Part shown: in pieces, positions 1 through 5,719 of the stretch
Position numbering within the stretch: position 1 is the first letter of the stretch
Layout of the letters: each line of letters begins with the position of its first letter
From: Streptosporangiaceae bacterium
GTDB taxonomy: Bacteria > Actinomycetota > Actinomycetes > Streptosporangiales > Streptosporangiaceae
Length of the DNA: 7,341 nt
Reading direction: 5' to 3'
Assembly: GCA_030041195.1 (NCBI GenBank)
Contig: JASHOI010000495.1
Location: forward strand, 1-7,341
Position numbers and translations under genes: made by a program
The notes under the pieces: generated by a model
What the model was told of the DNA's origin: nothing
The model's database searches: none
Seen by the model: the letters and a program-made list of their open reading frames with translations, nothing else

Positions 1-945
1 CCCGGCGTCTACCGGACCCGCGGCGACCGGCACGGCGAGCCACTGCTCGACCTGCTCGCCGAGCGCCTGACCGATTACCGTGCCTCGGTCCGCCGCACCT
101 CGCCAGCCGGGCTCGGGGCCGCGATCGCCGCGGCGCTGGCAGAGCGCGGCGCGCGGCGGGTGGTCGTGCCAGCGGGCCTGGACCTCCCGCCACTGCCCGC
201 CGCTGTCGAAACCGTTACCGACCACGGCGGCCTGTCCGCGCAGGACCTCGACGCGCTCGACGGCGTGATCACCGGCGCGTCGGTGGCGATCGCCGAGACC
301 GGGACGATCGTGCTGGACGGCTCGCCCGACCAGGGGCGGCGCGCGATCACCCTCGTCCCCGACTACCACCTGTGCATCGTGCACGCCGGCCAGGTCGTCG
401 AGCTGGTCCCCGAGGCGGTAGGCCGCCTGGAACCGCACGCCACCCGCCCGCTCACCTGGATCAGCGGCCCGTCGGCCACCAGCGACATCGAACTGTCCCG
501 AGTCGAAGGCGTGCACGGTCCGCGCACGCTCGAGGTCATTCTGGTTGAGAGCCTGTTACGCGACGCCCCTCCGGCCCGGGCTGCCACTGAGCCCGGGCGT
601 GCCGCGCGGAACAGCCGGGGGCTCGAAGTCGCTGCGCCACCGGCCTTATCGTGGGGAGCATGCTGGTTAAGGTCAGCAGCGACGCGGCGGGCTTCATTCA
701 CGGCCACGGCGGGCAGCTATGGGTCTGGGCCGCTTACTCCAAGATGTGCTGCTCGGGATCGCCCGCGTGGATGCACGCCGCGACGGAGCCGCCGCCGGGC
801 CTGTCCGGGTTCAGCGAGGTCCCGGCCGACTTCGGCGTGCGGGTCTGGTTCCGCGGTGTCGGCGGCCAGCTGCCGGACGTGCTCGAGATCGATCTGCACG
901 GCAGGCGCCGTCCCCGGGTCGAGGCGTACTGGGACGGCTGCCTGA
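1..945 (+). CDS. lutC: LutC/LUD-domain lactate utilisation protein, 5'-truncated, with anomalous C-terminal run-through
   Basis: The frame is open from base 1, so the N-terminus lies outside the window. Residues encoded by about 1-546 match the LutC/YkgG (LUD domain) family, with the conserved stretch AIAETGTIVLDG, then DYHLCIVHAGQVV, SGPSATSDIELSRVEGVHGP and the terminal LEVILV. LutC belongs to the LutABC complex that oxidises L-lactate to pyruvate in the cytoplasm; lutA/lutB would be expected upstream, outside the window. Family members normally stop right after the LEVILV-like segment. Here the frame continues for about 133 more codons to a TGA at 943-945, overlapping the gene at 660-959 in another frame. 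The extension is Ala/Arg/Ser-rich, has no recognisable domain and contains three TTA codons (556, 646, 667), while I saw none in the conserved part. A TGA lies one frame off at 546-548, so a one-base deletion may have destroyed the original stop. The family call is firm; the true 3' end is not. Confidence 0.82.
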   Translation, partial: PGVYRTRGDRHGEPLLDLLAERLTDYRASVRRTSPAGLGAAIAAALAERGARRVVVPAGLDLPPLPAAVETVTDHGGLSAQDLDALDGVITGASVAIAETGTIVLDGSPDQGRRAITLVPDYHLCIVHAGQVVELVPEAVGRLEPHATRPLTWISGPSATSDIELSRVEGVHGPRTLEVILVESLLRDAPPARAATEPGRAARNSRGLEVAAPPALSWGACWLRSAATRRASFTATAGSYGSGPLTPRCAARDRPRGCTPRRSRRRACPGSARSRPTSACGSGSAVSAASCRTCSRSICTAGAVPGSRRTGTAA

Positions 946-959
946 TGGCGATGGTCTAG
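660..959 (+). CDS. Conserved-looking 99-aa protein of unknown function
   Basis: I do not recognise a named family. The ATG at 660 gives a 99-aa soluble protein starting MLVKVSSDAAGFI; a GTG at 651 in the same frame would add three residues. No good Shine-Dalgarno is properly placed for either start. It has a GGQLWVWA segment, a Cys-Cys pair (KMCCSG), an ATEPPPGLSGF stretch, and ends LEIDLHGRRRPRVEAYWDGCLMAMV (in part), with a third cysteine. Codon use in this frame is strongly GC3-biased and the composition looks like a folded protein, unlike the overlapping lutC run-through frame, so this is the more credible gene of the two. The SSDAAGFI start followed by a beta-rich segment and conserved cysteines faintly recalls A-type iron-sulfur carriers (HesB/IscA), but the CxC signature is absent and I would not assign that function. 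It lies about 110 nt past the expected end of lutC, on the same strand. Confidence 0.72.
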   Translation: MLVKVSSDAAGFIHGHGGQLWVWAAYSKMCCSGSPAWMHAATEPPPGLSGFSEVPADFGVRVWFRGVGGQLPDVLEIDLHGRRRPRVEAYWDGCLMAMV

Positions 960-977
960 CGGAGCCAGCCGCGGCGC

Positions 978-1041
978 GGGCGCCGGGACGCCCACACCGA
1001 CTTCTCGATGCGGTCGTCCCGGGCGCCGGGCCTCTCCCGGT
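978..1041. terminator. Possible bidirectional terminator hairpins between convergent genes
   Basis: Two short inverted repeats lie between the convergent genes ending at 959 (+) and 1107 (-). GGGCG (978-982) pairs with CGCCC (989-993) around a 6-nt loop, and GCCGGG (1025-1030) pairs with CCCGGT (1036-1041) with one G-T wobble and a 5-nt loop. Neither is followed by a T-run. Such GC stems are common in this composition, so the call rests mainly on the convergent position. Nothing else is apparent in 960-1106. Confidence 0.28.
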
Positions 1042-1106
1042 CCGTGCTCCCGTCGACGCCCAGTCATCCAGGAGCGTGCGGGAACGGGCCGGGCCGCCAT
1101 CTGGCG

Positions 1107-1301
1107 TCATGCGGCTTCCCGCCAGCGCGCAACCTCTTCCTTGCTGACCCGGTGCAGTGGTATGGCCTCGATGCGGGCCTTGACCTCAGCGACCTCGCGC
1201 CCAGTGTCCGGGCGCTTGATCACCATCCACAGCGGGATGCCGGCCATGGCTGAGAAAATCACCGCGCAGAGCGGGATGTTCAGCCAGAACCAGGTGCCCA
1301 T
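1107..1301 (-). CDS. Small single-pass membrane protein (64 aa)
   Basis: The protein begins MGTWFWLNIPLCAVIF and has one hydrophobic helix (about residues 2-27) followed by a charged, probably cytoplasmic tail containing KRPDTG and ending SKEEVARWREAA. The ATG at 1301 is preferred: a strong Shine-Dalgarno (GGAGG, 1313-1309) sits 7 nt upstream. A GTG one codon earlier (1304) would be only 4 nt from the core. No catalytic motif is visible. The short N-terminus, aromatic-rich helix and small tail resemble small accessory membrane proteins found beside respiratory or copper-handling genes in actinobacteria. Its neighbour upstream on the same strand is a CtaG-family protein, which supports that idea without proving it. 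A hairpin and about 190 nt separate the two, so it may have its own promoter. Confidence 0.75.
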   Translation of the reverse strand: MGTWFWLNIPLCAVIFSAMAGIPLWMVIKRPDTGREVAEVKARIEAIPLHRVSKEEVARWREAA

Positions 1302-1463
1302 CACTCCTCCTCCGTCTCCTTCGTCGGGTTCGACCGGGCTGCCCCGATCGCTTGTATCTCCACCGTGCCGAGCTACCTTCTGTCCCGGCTCTCAAACGCC
1401 TAGCCCGCCGCAATGAACACGTAAAGCGATGGATGCAGTGCATAAGGTGACGAACGGGAGTCA

Positions 1464-1481
1464 GGCCCGGCGGACCGGGCC
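1464..1481 (-). terminator. Hairpin downstream of the CtaG-family gene
   Basis: A perfect 7-bp all-G/C stem, GGCCCGG (1464-1470) with CCGGGCC (1475-1481), closes a CGGA loop. It starts 14 nt past the stop codon of the minus-strand gene at 1496-2275. No T-run follows, as is common for actinobacterial terminators. The position and the perfect stem support a terminator or 3'-end-stabilising hairpin. Beyond it, 1305-1463 holds no gene; it would contain the promoter of the small membrane gene, but no convincing -35/-10 pair was found. It does contain TGCAGTGCA at 1434-1442. Confidence 0.5.
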
Positions 1482-1495
1482 CGCTGTCGCGGTCG

Positions 1496-2275
1496 TCAGG
1501 TCGAGTGCGTATCCCAGCCCCGTGGCGGCCGCGGCCGCCGGCCGGACCGTGGCGGGTGCTCCGAGGTGACCAGCGCGCGCAGCCCCTCGTCGGGGTCCTC
1601 GGTGTCCCTCAGCCAGGTCAGCGCCGCCACGTACACCAACGGGATGAAGCAGAGCGCCGGGACGGCCCACATGATCCCGGTCGCGATCTCCTGATCGGCG
1701 ACCGTGCCCAGGCCGGGGTGAGAATACGCGGTGAACCACGCGACCTGGGAGAACCCCAGGATGTAGGCGAGGATCCAGATCGTCCACATCGCCATCGCGG
1801 CGAAGAACGCGCGCGCCGGCCGGGACAGCCGGGGCAGGAACGGCGGCGACTCCGCGAGTTCAAGCCACAGCGCCGAACCCGCGCCGACCAGCGTCACCAT
1901 CTCCCCCACCGCGAGGCCGGGCACGGTGGCCAGGGCGTCGACCGAAACCGGCAGCCTCCAGGCGATGGCCGCAGCGATGAACACCAGCAGCGTCGCGATG
2001 CCGCGCCCGAAGCCGGAACCGCGCCGCCCCGGCCGGCTCTCCCGCACCGGCCGCCCTGGCCCGGCGAACCCCAGCGCGCGCCACGGCGCGCCGAGTACCA
2101 AGAGCGCGGGCACGGCGACCGCGAACAGCACGAACTGCAGCGACTCGGCGAACACGTATCGCCGGGCATAGATCCCGGCCGGCGGCAGCAGGCACACCAG
2201 AATGAGGATGACGGCCGCGACCGCCAGCCACGCCCGCCCCTGGGGCAGCCGTCGCTGCACACGGTTATCGTCCAT
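1496..2275 (-). CDS. CtaG-family (caa3-type) cytochrome c oxidase assembly membrane protein, divergent
   Basis: This 259-aa protein has six predicted membrane helices at about residues 15-33, 45-63, 92-107, 117-140, 155-174 and 197-221, and a short hydrophilic C-tail rich in Arg/Pro. The layout and segments such as LQFVLFAVAVPALLVLGAPW and DQEIATGIMWAVPALCFIP match the actinobacterial and Gram-positive CtaG family (caa3_CtaG), integral membrane proteins linked to copper delivery to, or maturation of, haem-copper oxidases. Oddly, the histidines usually seen at the start of helices 2 and 4 are absent (here ESLQF and GEMVTL), so copper binding may be lost or altered. The ATG at 2275 is the natural start, but the ribosome-binding site is weak (AGGGG about 14 nt upstream). 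It lies 17 nt after the stop of the gene at 2293-3228, so translation may be coupled. The family call is good; the function in this copy is uncertain. Confidence 0.8.
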   Translation of the reverse strand: MDDNRVQRRLPQGRAWLAVAAVILILVCLLPPAGIYARRYVFAESLQFVLFAVAVPALLVLGAPWRALGFAGPGRPVRESRPGRRGSGFGRGIATLLVFIAAAIAWRLPVSVDALATVPGLAVGEMVTLVGAGSALWLELAESPPFLPRLSRPARAFFAAMAMWTIWILAYILGFSQVAWFTAYSHPGLGTVADQEIATGIMWAVPALCFIPLVYVAALTWLRDTEDPDEGLRALVTSEHPPRSGRRPRPPRGWDTHST

Positions 2276-2292
2276 CGCGTGCCAGTATGCCC

Positions 2293-3228
2293 CTAGCGCG
2301 CGCTCCGCCGGAATGCCTCCCGGATCGACGCGGCCACCTGGTGCGGAACCCGGTTGATCTCGTCCCAGGTGAAGTGCACCACCTCGAACCCCTCCCGGCG
2401 CAGCGCCGCGTCGCGCCGCAACTGTGAAATGGCGCGGCTGGTCTCGGCGTACTTGACCGCCCCGTCGGCCTCACCAATCGTCCCCTGTCGCCGCCACAGG
2501 AAGTCGGCCCGGCCGATCACGCCGCCATCCTCGCCGCCCACCCAGACCTGGAGTTCGGGCGCGGGAATCCCGTGATCACGGAAGGCGACCCGCGAGATCG
2601 ACTCCAGGACCGACTCGGACTTGCCGTCGCAAAAATCAACGACGAGTTTCGCCTGCCGGATGCCGGGCCACTTCGCGCAGTCCGCGACGACCGCCCGTAG
2701 TTCCTCCTTTGACGTCTGCCCGGTGCGCAGCGCCGAGTCCGCGACGACCACGCCGTCCCTAAACGGCGACGTGCGCGCCAGATCGACAACGGTCCTGGCC
2801 ACGGACGTGACGCGGACCCCGCTGCGCACGGTCACGTGCTCATCCGGCAGCGCCGCAACATGAATATGCACGCTCGACCGGCTGGCCGAAGCGCTGCCGA
2901 GCCCGGGCGGGCGAGTCACCGCCATCACTCCGGTCGGCAGCCGCGGTCCCATCAGGTCGAGGCCGTGGATAATCGCTGCGCTCCGATGGCTGCCCGCGGG
3001 CCCGGGCCTGGCTGCAGCCAAGACCGCCGCCACCCGCAACGCATGCTCGCCCGCCGGGTCTCCGCGTAACTCGGTGGCGACTGCCGCGCGCACGTAGGAA
3101 CCGCGCCCGAGCGGTGTCAGCACACCGTCACGCACCAAGCGCCGGATCTTGAACGCCGAAACCCCGGCCGCGTTGAGTTCCGCTGTAGTAACAATCCGCC
3201 TATAACGGGCATTCGACTGGCTGCTCAT
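2293..3228 (-). CDS. AbiEi-like winged-helix protein with C-terminal DUF559/PD-(D/E)XK nuclease-like domain
   Basis: The protein has 311 residues. Residues about 10-48 (RIVTTAELNAAGVSAFKIRR through LTPLGRGSYV) form the winged helix-turn-helix typical of the AbiEi antitoxin N-terminal domain. The middle part, with HRSAAIIHGL and VTSVARTVVDLAR, is the usual linker of this actinobacterial architecture. The C-terminus (about 203-295) resembles DUF559/Vsr-like restriction-endonuclease folds, with E206/E209 in SESVLES, D242 in GRADFLW, E253-x-D255 in GEADGAVKY, K259, and a closing FEVVHFTWDEI. These would be the PD-(D/E)XK-type acidic and lysine residues. No AbiEii-type nucleotidyltransferase toxin is next to it, so despite common database naming it is not evidently half of a toxin-antitoxin pair. 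DNA binding is likely; nuclease activity is an inference. Start ATG at 3228 has only a weak ribosome-binding site (GGCGG). Confidence 0.78.
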   Translation of the reverse strand: MSSQSNARYRRIVTTAELNAAGVSAFKIRRLVRDGVLTPLGRGSYVRAAVATELRGDPAGEHALRVAAVLAAARPGPAGSHRSAAIIHGLDLMGPRLPTGVMAVTRPPGLGSASASRSSVHIHVAALPDEHVTVRSGVRVTSVARTVVDLARTSPFRDGVVVADSALRTGQTSKEELRAVVADCAKWPGIRQAKLVVDFCDGKSESVLESISRVAFRDHGIPAPELQVWVGGEDGGVIGRADFLWRRQGTIGEADGAVKYAETSRAISQLRRDAALRREGFEVVHFTWDEINRVPHQVAASIREAFRRSAR

Positions 3229-3254
3229 GCCGCCAGGATCGTCACTGCTGCCGA

Positions 3255-3340
3255 CATTTCACGGGATCCGTTACTTTTGTGTCCCGGTTTACCCGTTTTG
3301 TGGTCACCGAACACGTGAACAGTCGAAACGATCAAGGTCG
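3255..3340. promoter_or_regulatory. AT-richer divergent promoter region with TTTTGTG direct repeats
   Basis: This is the least GC-rich stretch around, between the minus-strand gene starting at 3228 and the plus-strand permease. TTTTGTG occurs twice in direct orientation, at 3275-3281 and 3296-3302, exactly 21 bp apart (two helical turns). A CACGTG core lies just to the right, at 3313-3318. I could not assign a convincing -35/-10 pair on either strand. Read as a likely promoter and operator region on position, composition and the phased repeat only. Confidence 0.35.
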
Positions 3341-3350
3341 TGGGGCGCAG

Positions 3351-3525
3351 GCAGCCAGGGTGGGGGCGCACCACGGGGGCGGGCGCGCCAGGGTGGCGGG
3401 CGCACCACGGGGGTGGGGGCACCACGGGGCGGGCGCACCAGGGTGGCGGGGGGCGCCACGGGGGTGGGGCACGACGGGGGGCAGGGGGCACCAGCGTGGC
3501 GGGGGTGGGTGGCGCGTGGCAGGGT
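3351..3525 (+). repeat. Degenerate G-tract repeats with multiple G-quadruplex motifs
   Basis: About 170 bp of imperfect tandem repeats with strong G skew on the + strand. One element, GGGCGC[G/A]CCAGGGTGGCGGG, occurs at 3381-3400 and 3431-3450 with one mismatch, exactly 50 bp apart. Another, GGCGCACCACGGGGG, is identical at 3365-3379 and 3399-3413, with a variant at 3415-3429. A further degenerate copy lies near 3484-3505. At least three non-overlapping stretches fit four G-runs of 3 or more with loops of 1-7: 3375-3400, 3409-3433 and 3460-3488. Open frames through this DNA encode only Gly/Arg/His low-complexity peptides and are not credible genes. It sits in the leader of the permease operon, with the G-rich strand as the mRNA sense strand, so an RNA or DNA quadruplex effect on expression is possible. 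Confidence 0.7.
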
Positions 3526-3560
3526 AGTGGGCGCCGCAGAGTGGGTGGAGGGAGGGCGTC

Positions 3561-4814
3561 CTGGGCGCTGGGCTGGCGGAGTCGCTTTCCGTCGTGCTGC
3601 TGGTCTTGGTGCTCGCCTTCGCGATTGTGCGGCCATGGGGCCACGAGGCAATGGTCGCGGTGCCCGCCGCCATCCTGGTCGTCGCCGTCGGCGCCATCTC
3701 GCCGCATCGCGCGCTCGTGGAGGCGCAGCGGCTCGGCCCGATCATCGGGTTCCTGGCGGCAGTCCTGATCCTGGCCCAGCTGTGCCAGGAGGAGGGGCTG
3801 TTCCGCGCCTGCGGAGCCTGGATGGCTCGCGGCACCCCAACGCCAACCCGGCTCCTCACCCGGGTCTTCGTCGTCGCCTCGGTCACCACCGCGGTGCTGA
3901 GCCTGGACGCGACCGTGGTGCTGCTCACGCCGATTGTGTTCGCCACCGCCGCCAGGCTCAACGCGCGCGCCAAACCGTACGTCTACGGCACCACCCACCT
4001 CGCGAACTCCGCCTCGCTGCTGCTGCCGGTCTCCAACCTGACCAACCTCATCGCGTTCGCCGCCAGCGGGCTGTCCTTCCCCAGGTTCGCCGGGCTCATG
4101 CTGGTGCCCTGGCTGGCCGCCATCGCGGTGGAGTACCTGGTTTTCCGGCGATTCTTCAGGACCGCCCTGAACGGGACGCCAGCCCCCACTCAAGCGGCCG
4201 AAACGGCCGGTGTGCCGGTGTTCGCCCTGGTCGTGCTCGCGCTCACCCTGGCCGGGTTCGTGGCCGCGTCGCTGGCCGGCGTCAACCCGGCCTGGGCGGC
4301 CGCGTCGGGAGCGGCGGTGCTCGCGGTGCGGGCGTACCGGCGGCACACCACGACACCGGCGGCGATCTGGCGGGCCGCGGATGTCCCGTTCCTCGCGTTC
4401 GTGCTCGCGCTCGGCATCGTGGTGGCCGCGGTGACCGAGAACGGGCTGGCCAGTGTCCTTGCGCGGGTGATGCCCGCCGGCACCTCGCTGCCCGCGCTGC
4501 TGGCCACGGCCGCGCTGGCGGCCGCGCTGGCCAACGTGATCAACAACCTGCCGACCGTTCTCGTGCTGCTGCCGCTGGCCGCCGTGACCGGGCCGGGCGC
4601 GGTCCTGGCGGTGCTGGTCGGTGCCAACATCGGCCCGAACCTGACCTACGCGGGGTCGCTGGCCACGCTGCTGTGGCGCCGGGTACTGCGCGAGCACGGC
4701 CAGGACGAGCCCGATCTGGGCGAGTTCACCAGGCTCGGCCTGCTCACCGTGCCCGCGGGCCTCGCGGCGGCCACCGTGGCACTGTGGGCGGGACTGAAAG
4801 TGATCGGAGGGTAA
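3561..4814 (+). CDS. ArsB/NhaD (ion transporter superfamily) permease
   Basis: A polytopic inner-membrane transporter, about 406-417 aa with ten or more hydrophobic helices. Diagnostic segments are SLDATVVLLTPIVFATAARL, ANSASLLLPVSNLTNLIAF, the re-entrant ANVINNLPTVLVLLPL and GANIGPNLTYAGSLATLLWR, all typical of the ArsB/NhaD permease family (arsenite or Na+/H+ type transporters). The substrate cannot be told from sequence; no arsR, arsC or arsA is nearby. The start is uncertain: there is no ATG. GTG at 3594 is the only standard start and would clip the first helix. The frame is open back to 3528, and the Shine-Dalgarno-like GGAGGGAGGG (3547-3556) sits 4 nt before CTG at 3561, giving LGAGLAESLSVVLLVLVLAF. 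I chose 3561, with 3594 as the conventional alternative. The stop TAA (4812-4814) is 2 nt before the stress-protein gene, so the two form an operon. Confidence 0.85.
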   Translation: MGAGLAESLSVVLLVLVLAFAIVRPWGHEAMVAVPAAILVVAVGAISPHRALVEAQRLGPIIGFLAAVLILAQLCQEEGLFRACGAWMARGTPTPTRLLTRVFVVASVTTAVLSLDATVVLLTPIVFATAARLNARAKPYVYGTTHLANSASLLLPVSNLTNLIAFAASGLSFPRFAGLMLVPWLAAIAVEYLVFRRFFRTALNGTPAPTQAAETAGVPVFALVVLALTLAGFVAASLAGVNPAWAAASGAAVLAVRAYRRHTTTPAAIWRAADVPFLAFVLALGIVVAAVTENGLASVLARVMPAGTSLPALLATAALAAALANVINNLPTVLVLLPLAAVTGPGAVLAVLVGANIGPNLTYAGSLATLLWRRVLREHGQDEPDLGEFTRLGLLTVPAGLAAATVALWAGLKVIGG

Positions 4815-4816
4815 CG

Positions 4817-5359
4817 GTGACGAGCGTGATCGCCTGGATCGTCGAAGGCACGTGGCCGGCGTGCGTCGACGCAACCCGCAGGATCGCGCCGCAGGACGCG
4901 GAGATCGTGCTGCTGCACGTCTCCGGCGGCGACGTTCCGGCAGCGGCGCACGGCGCGTACGTCGGGCTGCTGGGCCGGGGGCCGCGGCCGGATCGCGATC
5001 CCGGCCCCCGGATGGCTGAGCTCGGCGCCGCCTCGGCCACGGAACTGCTCGAGGCCGCGGCCCGGGCCCTGAACCGGCCGTGCTCGACCATCGAGCGACG
5101 CGGGCGCGTGGAGCGCGAGGTCGTCGCGGCGGCCGAAGGGGCCGATCTGCTCGTGCTGGCCAGGGACGGCGACGATACGCGCCTCGGCCCGAAGAGCCTC
5201 GGCCCGGCGAGCCGGTTCATCGTCGACCACGCTCCGTGCCCGGTCCTGCTGGTATGGCCGCGGGAGGTCCCGGGCACCGACTCCATCCCGCCGCCACCGC
5301 GCCACCACCCGCACCGGCCGGGACCGCCGGGACCGCCCGGCCCCGCATCCCCTCGCTGA
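4817..5359 (+). CDS. Universal stress protein (UspA family) with proline-rich tail
   Basis: A 180-aa cytoplasmic protein. GTG at 4817 is chosen because GGAGG (4806-4810) lies 6 nt upstream; the gene begins 2 nt after the permease stop, so translational coupling is likely. The Usp fold is visible: a first strand (TSVIAWIVEG), EIVLLHVSG, helix TELLEAAARAL, VEREVVAAAEGADLLVLARDG, and the terminal IVDHAPCPVLLVWPRE. The ATP-binding signature G-x2-G-x9-G-[S/T] is degenerate: the expected Gly-Ser before the last helix reads Gly-Pro (SLGPASRFIVDH), and the first glycine is missing. ATP binding may therefore be lost. The C-terminal 25 residues after the Usp domain are a Pro/His/Gly tail with collagen-like GPPGPP, unusual for the family. 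Usp domains often accompany transporters as nucleotide-responsive modulators, so it may regulate the permease; that is inference. Confidence 0.85.
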   Translation: MTSVIAWIVEGTWPACVDATRRIAPQDAEIVLLHVSGGDVPAAAHGAYVGLLGRGPRPDRDPGPRMAELGAASATELLEAAARALNRPCSTIERRGRVEREVVAAAEGADLLVLARDGDDTRLGPKSLGPASRFIVDHAPCPVLLVWPREVPGTDSIPPPPRHHPHRPGPPGPPGPASPR

Positions 5360-5419
5360 CTGCAAATTGCAGACGCGCACGGCAAATGCAGGTGCGACTG
5401 CACGTGCATCGCGTACTAT
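5360..5419 (+). promoter_or_regulatory. DUF397 promoter with palindromes and five TGCA motifs
   Basis: In the 60 bp before the DUF397 gene, TGCA occurs five times (5361, 5368, 5387, 5399, 5405). Two are the arms of the interrupted palindrome CTGCAAATTGCAG (5360-5372) and two form the perfect palindrome TGCACGTGCA (5399-5408). A -10-like TACTAT (5414-5419) follows the second palindrome by 5 nt, so a bound repressor would cover the promoter spacer; no good -35 is visible. The same 10-bp palindrome recurs at 6397-6406. A binding site for the XRE regulator encoded at 6500 is the natural hypothesis. Confidence 0.55.
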
Positions 5420-5460
5420 GAAGCCGACCTCAAGACCCGTCGATGCTAGGGGGACCCATC

Positions 5461-5697
5461 ATGCACCAGGCGCGCAACGGGATGCCCGCCGCGGACCTGC
5501 GCAACGTCACCTGGCGGAAGAGCCGCCACAGCAATTCCCAGGGCACCTGCGTCGAGCTCGCCGGCCTTCCCGACGGCTCGATCGCGCTCCGCAACTCCCG
5601 GCATCCCGAAAGCCCGGCACTCGTCTACACCCGCGCCGAGATCGACGCGTTCATCCGCGGTGCGAAGGATGGCGAGTTCGACGATCTGCTCTCCTGA
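5461..5697 (+). CDS. DUF397 domain protein
   Basis: A 78-aa protein that is essentially one DUF397 domain: WRKSRHSNSQGTCVELA, then IALRNSRHPESPAL, then a helix AEIDAFIRGAKDGEFDDLL. The core W-x-K-S, G-x-C-V-E and R-[DN]-S-[RK] motifs are all present, and the length is usual. ATG at 5461 is chosen over the upstream ATG at 5443 because AGGGGGA (5448-5454) ends 6 nt before it and lies inside the longer version. DUF397 proteins in actinomycetes partner with XRE/DUF5753 regulators (WhiJ/AbaA-type sets) and are thought to antagonise or modulate them, with effects on development and antibiotic production. Here the likely partner is at 6500, separated by the inverted ATPase gene, rather than directly adjoining as is common. 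Confidence 0.9.
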   Translation: MHQARNGMPAADLRNVTWRKSRHSNSQGTCVELAGLPDGSIALRNSRHPESPALVYTRAEIDAFIRGAKDGEFDDLLS

Positions 5698-5719
5698 GCG
5701 ACCATTGCGCGGCGGCGGG

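Noticed and set aside
1322..1345. A GGTTCGAC string like a tRNA T-loop
   Set aside because: The flanks do not pair as a T stem, and no acceptor or anticodon arms can be folded around it.
1505..2296. 263-codon plus-strand open frame
   Set aside because: It is antisense to the six-helix CtaG-family gene; it is Arg/Gln/Pro/Gly-rich shadow sequence.
2293..3228. A type IV toxin-antitoxin (AbiE) system
   Set aside because: Only the antitoxin-type N-terminal domain is present; no AbiEii nucleotidyltransferase gene is adjacent on either side.
3351..3525. A possible CRISPR array in the repeat region
   Set aside because: The repeats are degenerate, irregularly spaced (34 and 50 bp), G-rich, without unique spacers of uniform length, and no cas gene is present.
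3279..3527. Open frame through the G-rich repeats encoding a Gly/Arg/His-rich peptide
   Set aside because: It is merely a translation of the nucleotide repeats. There is no credible ribosome-binding site and similar low-complexity frames exist in all three phases.
3561..4814. An arsenic resistance operon
   Set aside because: The permease belongs to the ArsB/NhaD superfamily, but no arsR, arsC, arsA or arsM gene is in the window, so the substrate cannot be assigned.
3227..4816. The long upstream part of a 710-codon plus-strand open frame ending at 5359
   Set aside because: Only the part from 4817 is the stress protein. The upstream part overlaps the permease in another frame and encodes Arg/Ala/Gly-rich low-complexity sequence.
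3225..4874. A 549-codon open frame on the minus strand
   Set aside because: It is the antisense of the permease, a real transporter gene with clear family motifs. The encoded sequence is a Gln/His/Gly/Arg/Glu-rich shadow typical of GC-rich DNA, with no domain.
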